Part shown: piece after piece, positions 33,311-47,400 of the stretch | Position numbering within the stretch: position 1 is the stretch's first letter | Layout of the letters: each line of letters begins with the position of its first letter | NCBI RefSeq assembly: GCF_037975245.1 | Contig: NC_092567.1 | Span: forward strand, 20,807,376 to 20,871,375 | Direction: 5' to 3' | From: Apostichopus japonicus | Lineage: Eukaryota; Echinodermata; Holothuroidea; Aspidochirotida; Stichopodidae | DNA: 64,000 nucleotides | Notes under the pieces: model-generated | The model's input: the letters and a program-made list of their open reading frames with translations, nothing else | Databases searched by the model: none | What the model was told of the DNA's origin: nothing | Made by a program: the position numbers and the translations under genes

Positions 33311-36300
33311 GCACGTGCTTCGAGGTTATTCAAATTTTCGTTTATTTATTGTAATGTTGATATTCTATAAATGGAGATGGGTTTTGCCAATGCTGAATCT
33401 AAACACATCGAGGTTCTTAACATGGCTTTATATGATGGCATTAGGCTGGTTTTCATTCTCAACAGTGTTAAAATATTATACTCTTTAGAAATATGAAACA
33501 AAATGACAATAAAAACAAATCCACCGTCTGACCCACTATGAAATCACGGATTTAGTAAATGACAGCTAAAGAAGAGGCGTTATTTAAAATTCAAAACTAT
33601 TAAGCATACAGTGTCTATGGTAATGACTATAACGGGATTAGTCCAAATCTCCCTTGAATGGCATTATACGGTATCAGTCCATTCCAATTGCTCTAGTTTC
33701 TTGAAGCGATTGCACGTAAAATAAGGAAATAGGTCTGACAGACGCGGGTTATAATTTATCAAAAAGAGAGATCTTTACTCATCCATAGCGGTGATCAAGC
33801 CTCCTTAAAAGATATTGTATAAACTGGAAGATGTAATCTACACGGACTTTTGATCTGTCATTCATTTGCATTATTTCAAAAAAGAGAGAACGGGAGAGAA
33901 GAAAAAAGAAGAAGAAAAAGTGGGAGTGGGGAGGTGAGGGGGGGGGGGGGTAAATAGACTAGCAAACTAGAGAAGAGGGGGAAATAAGAAAGGAGAAATA
34001 TTCTTTGAATTAAGTTTATCAATAAAGGAAAATGTATAGTATAGAAAGGTACATGTATCGGAGCTTAAAAAGAGGTAAATATATATTAAAGAAAATAATT
34101 GTAAAATAATTTTGCTCGTGTATTTAGGGTTTCGGTAATTAATTATCTGTAAAATAAAACAGTCGAACTTTACCCCTTGACCCAAACTTTACCCCTCACT
34201 ACCCTCTTCATGTTTAAGGCTTTGCGATAGACAATATAGACACCATTAAGCCATTAGGTATATTGTTCTCCTAACTTGAAAAGAGACCCCCCCCCCAACC
34301 CCCACCCCTTTAGCAGGAAATCATTCTTTTGCGCTCGAGCATTTCAATAAAAATGAATTCTTCTTGCAGTTGGATTAAAGAGGAGGCAATGATGTTAATA
34401 ATGAAATGAAAAGCAGTCCATTCTACAAAGAAAGAACTACTAATGTGATCATATTTGGAATATATTAATTTATATATGTACATAAATACATAACAGAATA
34501 CAAATGGCCTACCAAACCGAGAAGATCGACACAGCATGTAAAAATGACTGATGTTTCACGTTAATGTTTCTTCACTGTTTTGGGGCCTGCAGCAGTGATA
34601 ACGGGTTCACAGTTCTTTCATATGAAAGTCAAAAACAGCGGGGTCATCCATGACAATGAAAGTATTAAGAAATGTTGAAAACAAAAATCTAAAAACCGTC
34701 TTAAAAATTATACAAAAGAAAAAAAAAAGTAAATTTCCCAAAGCATATGCCATTTGCTCCCCCACAAACAATTGGTTTAAACATTATTACAACTTATGGC
34801 AACTTTTAATATAGATATAGACAATATATATAGATAAGAGCGAACAAAACTTGGCAACAATAAGTAACATATCTAAGAGAGAAGGGGTGGTGGGGTGGGG
34901 GGGGGTTAATGATTGTTATTGTGCAGTTCAAGTTTTTCTTCAACATGACTTTTTAAAGTTGTAGAGAGCTCGTATTATGGAGAACTTGATGAAGGGTAAC
35001 GGTATATATGAAAGAGTATAATTCAAATGAACCTTAAGGCAGATGCGCAGTATTAGGCGGACTAAATCGTTCATTGAAATAGGTCTCAACACAATGTCAA
35101 GGTCCTCCAAGAGTTGCTGTTTATTCCAATAATGGTGCCGTTTTCTCTAATGCTACATTGATGACTTTGAGTTCAGTGCAGTTAAGGGGAAAGAAATGAT
35201 AAAGGGTCCAACTCTAGATAGGCCCTGACCGTCAGCTCACATCTCATTGACCATTAGAATTGAATAAGACAAGATTTGTGGTTTCTTTTTTATTTTGGAG
35301 CTAACATTACATTCTGTCAACGTAGCCCGCATAGTGTACTGAATATTTGATTTAGCACATTTAATGTTGCCAGATAGATAATTTTTAAAAGTCATTTTTC
35401 AATATGCTGATTTTAATTATACGGTATAGATTGATATATTCAGAAACAAGATTGTGTAAAATAAAACCACCAGTTATTACTTTAATTTTTATAGAATACA
35501 GAATATATAAACATGTGATTGAAATTGTCAATTTGGTTGACGTCACAATTGATGACGGTGTCGAATGGACCATACATGACTTTACGAAACCCCAATAACC
35601 CGCTCCGATAATGTCACATTTTTCGATGAAAGTACCTTTAAATTTCACGAATCTGTGAGACCGAAGACCGAATGAACCTGGAATTTTCAAACTAACTAAC
35701 TTATTAAGAGAGCTTTTGAACTACCCAACAGTGTACCATCGGAAACTTATCAAGTTACTCAATTTTTCAGTCTATCTGAAGAGAGAGTTTTCAAGAAATC
35801 CTATATCACAGAAAGATAGGTCATGAAAGTGACGTCACATTTCCTGCTCATTGAATGACTCATTTTGAACTATTTTCCTTTGTTTTAACAAACACAAGTC
35901 AACGGATCTCATAAGCTCCGTATATATACCACCTATTGTGAATCACCCCATTATGTTCAAACAAATCTCTCATCGATTTTGACCAGATTTAGATTGTGTT
36001 TATTTGAGAAATAAACTAACCATGAAACGGAATATACGTCGAACATATTCAAAGTGACGGAAATATCACTTCTGCGGCTTTTAAGAGGTTTTTGCATGTG
36101 ACGTCCTATTGTTCATTTCAATTAAGATCAACTTTTGTTTTGCGGCTTTTTGTCTTGTTTATTTATTTTATTTTATTTTTGGTATAATCAATTAAGTATC
36201 AGTCCAAATCGTGAGTAAAAGACAAACTCATTGATGTTATGAAACGATCGAGCATAGAAATATAAAAAAAAAGACAGATTTTTTTTGTTTTTGGAGCGGG

Positions 36301-36472
36301 TCTGTCTGAGGGCAATTCGTCTGTACTCGGATTTCGTATGCAATGACGGGGTATATAATTTTACCTTCAGTCACAAGGGCATAAACCATTTACGATAACT
36401 TCCTTCAGCCCCCCAAAAAAATAAGAAGTATAATAATAATAATTGTATGTTTGGTCTCGTTTCACTCTATAT
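33311..36472. other. Non-coding stretch with two CRE octamers
   Basis: No gene recognised. Perfect TGACGTCA sites lie at 35538-35545 and 35830-35837. G- or C-runs occur near 33935-33951, 34288-34298 and 34892-34906. Confidence 0.5.
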
Positions 36473-36869
36473 CAGGGTTTCCCTAACTTTATCCCCCCCC
36501 CCTCCCCACGAAGCCCATGTGGATGTCAGAGTTGTCCACGAACCCTCAACTTTTCGAGACACGATCTGAGTCATTATTATACTATAATACGCAAAACAGT
36601 GCTTCGTAAAAGATCAAGTGTCTGTTTCTGTTTCATAATTCAGTTATTTATCACATGCACGGTACGGTACTACTTTGGCAACATATCCATATGGAACGCG
36701 AAAAGAGTTTGTCGATAGGTACGACTTTTGTACATAACTAAATTATATGATATGTTAGATTTTAGTTCAACAAAGAGTACTCTAGTTTTGACATTCAGAA
36801 ACGTCTCACGAACCCCCTGGGATGGACTCATGCACACCCTGGGGTTCATGCACCATTAGGGAACCCCTG
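36473..36869. mobile_element. Complete hAT-like MITE, 397 bp, with 8-bp target duplication
   Basis: The left end CAGGGTTTCCCTAA (36473-36486) and the right end, CAGGGGTTCCCTAA on the opposite strand (36856-36869), are inverted and differ at one base. The flanks are identical octamers, CTCTATAT (36465-36472 and 36870-36877). Further inward, CCACGAACCC on the left and TCACGAACCC on the right show the same short phrase near each end. No transposase frame, hence non-autonomous. Confidence 0.88.
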
Positions 36870-36877
36870 CTCTATAT

Positions 36878-37158
36878 CTTTGATGATTGAGTTGAACGTA
36901 TATAACTTGTACAGACATTAGCCCTGTGTAAGTAAGATTAGGGAGAAAAAGAAGGGGGGGGGGGGGAATCAAGGTTATCCTAACCCGATTTTAGAATGAG
37001 TGAACAAAATTAATGTTCATACAGTGTGCTGAAATATGAGGGGAACATTTTGGATAGGACAATCTGTATAACTAAAACGAACGTGAAAATTTGGCAAAGT
37101 TTTCTCATTCAGCGGGTGTTAATATGTTAGTATTTAAGAGAGTCACATTACAGGCGCC
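36878..37158. other. Non-coding stretch, no gene seen
   Basis: AT-rich sequence with a G-run at 36955-36967. Confidence 0.5.
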
Positions 37159-37397
37159 ATGTATATATATATAATAATTATATATATAATAATTATATAT
37201 ATAATAATTATATATATTATTATTATATATATAATAATTATATATATAATAATTATATATATAATAATTATATATATAATAATTATATATATAATAATTA
37301 TATATATTATTATTATATATATAATAATTATATATATAATAATTATATATATAATAATTATATATATATATAATTATTATATATATATATAATTATC
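37159..37397. repeat. 15-bp TATATATAATAATTA array with 90-bp higher order
   Basis: A 15-bp AT-only unit repeats about 15 times. An inverted variant containing TATTATTATT appears at 37211-37230 and again at 37301-37320, exactly 90 bp (six units) apart, which suggests that a six-unit block was itself duplicated. Confidence 0.93.
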
Positions 37398-37797
37398 ATA
37401 AATATACTAATTATGTCACCCAGTCCTCCCAGTACTGAGTCTTCATTCCTTGAACTTGTATATTATGATGAAGATGCATGAAGCTATGCCCCCCTCCCCC
37501 CCCCCAATCTCACCCTCCCCCTGACTTCCCCTCCTCTCATTATGAATGATCCTAACACGTACGAAATTAAAAAAAGACTCATCACATGGCTATTAATCTA
37601 TCAAATTCCCAAAAACTTGGTGAAACAAAACGTGGGTGTATGTACACATATATACACCTGCAGGACCCAACGATAACATCCTGATATGACGCCACGCGAT
37701 ACTCTTTGTTTAGAAACCCACACAGCCTGACGCATGTGATTTGTCCATGCGTAAAGTGTTTTATAAATCACCCCAACTGAAGAAAAAAGTAAGTGTA
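37398..37797. other. Non-coding stretch, no gene seen
   Basis: It contains a C-rich patch (37489-37529). No exon recognised. Confidence 0.5.
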
Positions 37798-40476
<2,679 letters not shown>

Positions 40477-40600
40477 ATAGGGGTCCGGAAAGTGTCATTT
40501 CCGGAGATCTGGGAGGTATGTTCAGCATTATAATTTATATGCTCCTCTCCTCGCCAATCATGGTGAGGCTACGGCTATATAGCACAATAGGTCGATGCGG
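40477..40600 (-). mobile_element. Diverged fragment of the hAT-like core
   Basis: The phrases GTCCGGAAAGTGTCATTTCC, GGAGATCTGGGAGGTATGTT and CGCCAATCATGGTGAGGCTA align in order with the core of the 22.8-26.2 kb cluster. No termini are preserved. Confidence 0.65.
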
Positions 40601-40780
40601 CTGCCCTATAATGTACCCAGAAACAAAATGCGTCCCATTGGTTAAAAAGGTTACGTACGCATGGCATATTCAAATTGATTTTAGACAGATCTGAGCTGAC
40701 GCCGAGCCCAATCATCATACTTAGTCTATATGCTGTGATAACGGGTCATTTACAAACTTCTCAAATCTGCTAAGGAATAT

Positions 40781-40875
40781 CTCATTTCATTTGCGAGATA
40801 TCACATATTTTAATGTTCCTTCAAACACATTGGGGTCGAAGACTTGATCAAGTCTAAATATGACGTCATCGAGCC
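40781..40875 (-). repeat. Dispersed CRE/palindrome repeat, copy 3
   Basis: TGACGTCA (40861-40868) and ACTTGATCAAGT (40842-40853) are separated by 7 bp as in copy 1. TGTGATATCTCGCAAATGAA follows on the minus strand. Confidence 0.75.
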
Positions 40876-41064
40876 CCATGTGATTCTTTTTTTTTTCGAC
40901 GTTCTTCATTTGGTTTGGTTTAGTTTCTGTAATAGAGATGCATTGTTTTGACAAATGTTGAAGATATAGCTTAAAATGAGATAATGCTGGCAATGGTTAC
41001 AATGTCAACACTTATAACATCTCAGCTGAATAAAAAAATGTTAATATCAAAAATGAAGAGAGTA

Positions 41065-41192
41065 CGATGGCTTAATAGGGACATATTAAAGAAAAAAAAG
41101 TAAGATAAAAAGTCAACATTTTGAGATAAAAGTCAAAATTATGAGATTTGGGAATGCTTATTTTTTCCCTTTATGTCCCTATTAAGCCACCG
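41065..41192. mobile_element. Mariner-like MITE, 128 bp, TA target duplication
   Basis: The left end CGATGGCTTAATAGGGACAT is matched by CGGTGGCTTAATAGGGACAT on the opposite strand at the right end (one difference). TA lies directly outside both ends (41063-41064 and 41193-41194). The interior carries AAGTCAACATTTTGAGATAA and AAGTCAAAATTATGAGATTT. Tc1/mariner non-autonomous elements insert at TA, which fits. Confidence 0.85.
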
Positions 41193-41229
41193 TAAGAGAG
41201 AAATTAATCGGTTACAGAAACAAGTGGCA

Positions 41230-41325
41230 CTATGACGTCACAGATTTTTCAAGATGACATCGCCCAGAAATGACTTTTAAACTAAGGATATCTCCCAAAT
41301 GGAGCGAGATTTTTTATAGCTGTTT
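41230..41325 (+). repeat. Dispersed CRE/palindrome repeat, copy 4
   Basis: TGACGTCA (41233-41240) is followed after 7 bp by a degenerate palindrome (TTCAAGATGACA), then GGATATCTCCCAAATGGAGC and AGATTTTTTATAGCTGTTT. It lies 37 bp after the mariner-like MITE. Confidence 0.7.
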
Positions 41326-42126
41326 AGGGGGCGCTGTTCTTCACAAGTATCTCTCTCTCTCTCTCTTTTTCTACCATATAAGCTAAATAAATTTGATGGT
41401 TGGATTTGTACCCCCTTTAAACTTTCGAATTGGCTGTTGAATCGCTTAACCTATAAAATATCAAATGAAAATAAGGATAACAGAACACTTCGAACAAATG
41501 TAAACTTGAAGAAGTCCGCTTGACGTTTTCTTTGCCGGGTAATGTGCATATTTGACAATTTTAACAATTGATCACACGTTTTTGAAGACAAAAATTAGCA
41601 CCATGTACACTGTGTTTTGAAGCTAGCAAATATATCATTCATCTCATCATTCGACTCGATATAATCATAATTATTAGCGTCTATGTGGCAAAATGTTATT
41701 GATATAAGTGAATTTCCCAGGTCAATTTTGTTTCCTTTATAAATATACTGAGACTTAATTTTATCACCTGCTGGGAATAATTCCTATTATATTACATCTT
41801 TGCCGTTGTTGTTTCGATATATTTGATATTTCTGTTAAGATATTTAGTGCTTGACGAATTAAAGTCACTCTAAATATACTTAAAACTTTATACCCTAAAT
41901 ATATAAATGAACCGTGTCCAAGTTTACATTTACAAACACGGCAAGTCAAAACACTGCAGCTTTTGTTTAGTGTTGGCGTGGTGATATATATACTATTATA
42001 TGGTTATGGGCCAACTTTGCTTTCATAATTTCCTTTTATTAAACATCCTCACTTTTCTTTATTTTACTATCTCCGTACATGTAATAGTATAGGGAGATGA
42101 GATATTGTACTTCACCCCACATCAAT
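41326..42126. other. Non-coding stretch, no gene seen
   Basis: A short CT dinucleotide run lies at 41349-41366. Nothing else recognised. Confidence 0.5.
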
Positions 42127-42705
42127 AAAGTGTGTCGCGAACGCCTCCTAGACCGTAAGTTCGATGAAGTTTACATTTGGTGGGCAGATGCCTGACCATT
42201 TAAACTCGTGCCTGCGTGATTGATGACGTCATAGGTCAAAGGTCAGAGGTAAAGAAACCTAAAATTGGTTCTTATTCATTTTCTGCTTATCAACGTGCAG
42301 GAAAAAGGCATTACAGCACACCATATGTAGATAATGAAGAGAAGAAATTTAAAATAGGACATAGTCAGGTGTTTAGAGTCATGGTCAAAGGTCACTTGAA
42401 GTCAAAGGTCAATTTGGCCTAGCTTGTGCGAAAAAGTGTGTCGCGAACTCCTAGACCTGTAAGTCCGATCGCGTTCAAAACTTGGTGGGTAGCTGCCTCA
42501 TCAACAAAACTTGTGCTTGCGTGATTGGTGACGTCATTGGTCTAAGGTCAGAGGTAAAAAAAGAACTAAAAATTCCTTTTAACCATTTTCTGCTTGTCAA
42601 CATGTAGGAAAAGGGCATTGCACCACTCGATATGTAGAGAGTGTTGAGACGAATTATAAAATAATGCAGATTTTGGTGTTTAGGGTGGAGGACAAAGGTC
42701 AATCA
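42127..42705 (+). repeat. Tandem duplication with CRE and DR1 motifs
   Basis: Two diverged copies (about 42127-42430 and 42433-42705) share AGTGTGTCGCGAAC, CGTGATTGATGACGTCAT (or TTGGTGACGTCAT), TTTTCTGCTTATCAACGTG and other phrases. Each carries a perfect CRE octamer (42224-42231 and 42529-42536). Copy 1 then has three AGGTCA-type half-sites spaced by one base (42233-42252: AGGTCA, AGGTCA, AGGTAA) and two further DR1 pairs (42382-42394, 42399-42411). Copy 2 keeps degenerate versions and a pair at 42689-42701. DR1 is the classical site of RXR/HNF4-type nuclear receptors. Whether it acts here is unknown. Confidence 0.85.
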
Positions 42706-44254
42706 CTGCTGTCATGGAGGAAATGAATGAAATCTGCAACTCCATGGCTTGCCCTCTTGTTTCATTCTCCTTCTTCTTTTTTTGGTCAGATTATATTTAT
42801 TCATTCGTTATAAATATTAAATAAACCAGGATATACCCTATTATATATTCCCTATTATATATTCCCTAAATATATACCTGAATATTCTATAAGGTGTATC
42901 ATATTATGTTACATCCTGTCGATCGTGTGATACATCTAATCCAGCAATGGAAGAAAAAAATAAAATAACACCTTTTGAGAAAGCCAAGCCAATACGACAC
43001 CACTCGAAAGACACTTAACCGATATTACCCTCTTAAAAACAAAGCTGACGTCATTATAAGTTTGTTCTCTTTGGTCCACTCTGATCTAGACTATGTAGAT
43101 TTAACGATATCTAATATCAAGCTTTACGTTAGGGACATCGGTCCTTAGCTTTCTTTACTGTATTGTTATTCCTAACGACGCATCGAGGAGGCCTAGCCTA
43201 TACTATACCGACATAAAGCATTTTACCTAATGTCATGTCACATGACTTCTCGTATTATCAGGTTTGTAACTTTTAACTATAGTAAATCTGCTCGCCTTAT
43301 TTCTTGGCAGCATTGTCCACTAAAGAATAATTTAGGCATGCATGTCACTTTAAAAGCTAAGACAGGGTGGGTCAGGTGAGGGTGGGGCGCCGGAAGGAGT
43401 TTCATATTGGTGGGACTAGAAACTGGTGGAACCAGGGTGGTACGGTGGGATGAGGGGGGATGATTTGTTTAACATAAACGAAACTAAGTATACAGAGTGT
43501 TAAATCCCGTTCCCTTTGCAGAACATTGGGTACCGGTATATACAATTGATTAAGCTGCTTTGATGCGACATGCTGTAATGTTTTGCGGCTTTTGAAGTTT
43601 CCATTTAGGGGGTGGGTGGGGGAAGGGAGCTTCCCCTGCACTCGTCCGCGCCCGTACAGTTCATCGGGTAGAGTTTTGTATATGTTGTTCGTAGTTCGGC
43701 TTCCGTTCTACAGCCCCGGGGCCAAAGGCCAATTAGGACCCGCTGAAATATAAGATACAAAACAATGTGTTCTCATTTACATAAAAAAAATGAAGACTTC
43801 AAAAAGGAGACATAAATGTCCCCATTCCTCATCTGGCTCTTCGACGCTACCGTACTGTGTGTATAATCCCCCCCCCCCGAAAAGAAATTCCAAGCTCACT
43901 GATTGGTTGTTACGTACCGGCGCGACGTCAAGATCGTAGTTGAAACGGAATTCAAAGTATGAGCCGTTGCTGGTTGCGTAATGAAAGTTAGAAAAAAAAT
44001 ATGAACATTTTATTTTTTTCTTCCTTTATATGAGTTAACAAAGAAGTCAATTGGAGACGACGAAACGCCATGCGTCATAGGAAACATAACCCGAAGAAAC
44101 GATGACGTCATCACGAATATACCATATCACATATCACATATATGACTGAGAAAATGTTGGTTCCTGTCAAATGATGAAGTATCTACTACAATTTCAAAAT
44201 TTTGACATGATTGTTTTTTTTTCTATGATCTCCTTTATGTATCTGATATTTAGT
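42706..44254. other. Non-coding stretch with two CRE octamers
   Basis: No gene recognised. TGACGTCA occurs at 43046-43053 and 44103-44110. A G-rich patch (43362-43460) and the segment to about 43660 may hold an old transposon, but no convincing paired ends were found. Confidence 0.5.
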
Positions 44255-44291
<37 letters not shown>

Positions 44292-44386
44292 GTGTGTGTG
44301 TGTATATATATATGGATATATATATGGATATATATATATATATAGATAGATATATATACATATGTGTGTGTGTGTATATATTTATA

Positions 44387-44448
<62 letters not shown>
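44255..44448. repeat. (TA)n / (TG)n compound microsatellite
   Basis: TA runs are interrupted by TGTGTGTGTG blocks near 44290 and 44365 and by GGATA/GATAGATA units. Confidence 0.96.
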
Positions 44449-47400
44449 TTCTACTCTTCGAAGTCTTTCGTTAGGTAGCAGACATTCATTTTGATATATT
44501 AAACTAATGACTGAGACATGTCATAATCCCATACATTACGGGTGAAATCAATCTACCCTAAACGTCAGTTGCCGCAGGCATGTCATAAAATAGTATTAAA
44601 TTCGTATTGTCTCAAATCTCGTTACCGGTTTTACCCGACCCATCTCTTTCATATTCAAAATTTGAATAAGAGTAAAAAAGATAAGAGAACTTCGATTAAA
44701 GAGTGCCACGAACTGAAAGATAATTTGATTGAAACCGATAACATAGAATTCATCATAAGCAATTAATCAGTTAATTGTTCTAACAGCCCTTTAAGTGGCA
44801 TTTTAATTCACGTTGCCTCTTTTATTAACGACTCGGATAAATTTAAAATATATATATTAACCGTATAATTAGTCAGTTAAATGCCTTTCCTTCTTTCCCT
44901 CCCTTCGGGCAGGGTGGGGAGGGGCTTAATTTATTCATACCTTCAGGCAGTGATTATTTGACAATGGCAAATCAAATATATAGTTTTGTCCCATAAACGA
45001 AGTTTGCCTGTTAATAACAAAATGAGAAGAAATTATTTCTCCGATTATTTTTTTTCGTTGAGCATTTATGTTTTCCACAATTTTTATATGGTAGAAAGAA
45101 TATATCGTACAAGAGTGATATCAATTTTAAAATTAATAAATACCGGTTGATATATATCGACGACTGAGTGTGAGTCTAAAAAATGACCCCGATTGACCTT
45201 TAAGGATCAAAATCAACGGTCAGTTTAAACTTCGTGAATAAGAGGACTGAAATTTATCATTATTTTAAGACGCGCGCTGAGTAAACTTGCCATCAAAACA
45301 GACAAGCAAAATGCGAAAATAAACTATTTAAAAACAATGGCTCCTTTTAGAGTTGCTTTGCCAGTAAGAATTTTTAAGAAAAGTCACACAAGACAGGGCC
45401 TGGACATTTGATCCTGTATTCTCAACACCTGTCTCTTGATTACTATGCAGGAAGAGTGTTACAGTGTGATCATGACAGTGCTTCGTCCAGTCGTTCACAT
45501 GAATACAGCGCCCCCTCCCTCCCCCTCCTAATAATAAAAAAACCTATGTTTGTAATAATACATTATAATTACTTTAAACTTAGTAGTTTCCGGGTTTTTT
45601 TCTGTCTTTTTCATTTCCTATTTAAAATTAGCTGTTCCCTTTAAAAACCCTTTCTCAAGAAACACACGTATATACGAAAAAAAGAGAAAAAAAAGGGGGG
45701 AAATAGCTAAAAACGTGAGTTGCCACTTTTCATTAATTTCCGTTCGATTGATTAATTGCTATTTTCTGCTAGAAATCTCAGATTTTTTTGGGGGTGAACG
45801 TGGCCTCACATCGTGTAGGAAATTTTACGAGTCAAGTGTAATCATTGGCATAATTGAGCCTAGTTGTTTTTGAAACCTATTCTGTCCGTTCATAAACCTT
45901 TTTTATTTGCCCCTTTACTCTCTAACACTCTTTCTGTCTTTCTCTCTCATTCTCCCTGTAAATGTTCTTTTTAGTTGTTTTTTTGCAACGATTCTTGTTC
46001 TTCTTCCTCCTAACTACCAAGTGAGAATAAATTCTTGACAGAGTAAGTTTATCATCAAATCAGCATATTTACGATGTTTTGATATTAGATAAATGAGAAA
46101 CTGCAATAAAGTTTCCTTTTTTTTTGTTGTAATTTCTGTAAAGTTGGCTTTCCCGCCAAAAAAAAACGATCCTCTTTGAAATTAGTATAAGTTTCGAAAT
46201 ACAGATGTATATTATCAAAATGGAAAATATCATCACTTACAACATTTTTTATGATCTGTCATAATCGCCTCGTGCTACAGCTTCGGGCAATGACTTAATT
46301 TTCCTTTTCTACTTTTCCAGGGTTATGCCAAGACCATAAACATCTCATTTAGTTTTAATTTAACTTGTGAATAATTTATCCTTGTTTATGTTTTCAGAGT
46401 GTGGTTCATTCATTAATAGGTTTTTTTGTTTGAATTATCAATGTACATAGTAGTACATTCTGATCAATGAAAAGCACAAAGTGAAGGAGAAAATCACGAA
46501 TATCACGTTTAGTCCTTTTCAGGAACTGGTGGGTATCAAATGGGTGTAAGGTGTACGCCCTCCCTCCCTCCGTCCCCCCAACCCCCTCCTGTTCAACCCA
46601 CACCAAATATTAAAATCAGTTACTATCACAACTTTACCTGTATAGATCTAACTATATATCGACCTTAACTTAAAGCCTAAACATGACTTAACAGCACCAT
46701 TTAAGTTCAGGGTTTGGGTTTTTTTTTGTTGCGGGGAAGGGGGTAGAACCATACAACCCTTTATTGCAATCGGTTTCGAAGACCTCAACGTCACCCCCCC
46801 CCCCCCCCTCTGCTTAAAAAAATCAAGGTTTATTACCAAGTATCGATCGACAAGGTGTACTGCTTACTGGACTATGTACCATTTAATGGCTGCATCTTGC
46901 GTCGAATTCGTAATTGCTTGGCGATACCATAATGACAATGATGAAAGGAATAAAAGAGGTACGGTATACCTGCAAACAATAATTTTGTATTTTAATCCAC
47001 CAAAAGTCAAATTTCGGCTTTAATATCTATGTGGAGCAGCCAAGTAGATTACATTTTGAAAGAGAGAAAACTGTCTGTCTCAGATCCAAGTTTTAATCAA
47101 CATCTATGTCCGCTTATGGGAGCAACAACATTTTAGTATGAAAAGTTAAACTGTTGGGAATCTTCCACGAGTACTTAGAACCACCCAGCCCCACCCCCCC
47201 CCCCGGCAGATGTCCACCCATCACAATCCATGTTCCGCATGCACGAAAACTATTGGACCATATATAAGGTCTGATTTTTTTTCTAAATGATCTTATCAAT
47301 CGTTGTCGGCAAAACTGAGAACTTTCGATAAATTTCCGTCATGTGGAAAAGTGCCACGACCCACCGAAACATTTTCGGGACCCTACTTTTGTGTCACGTA

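Noticed and set aside
43362-43660. Transposon between the G-rich patch at 43362 and GTACGGGCGCGGACGAGTGC (minus strand, near 43655)
   Set aside because: The two ends are not inverted copies of each other and no target duplication is visible.
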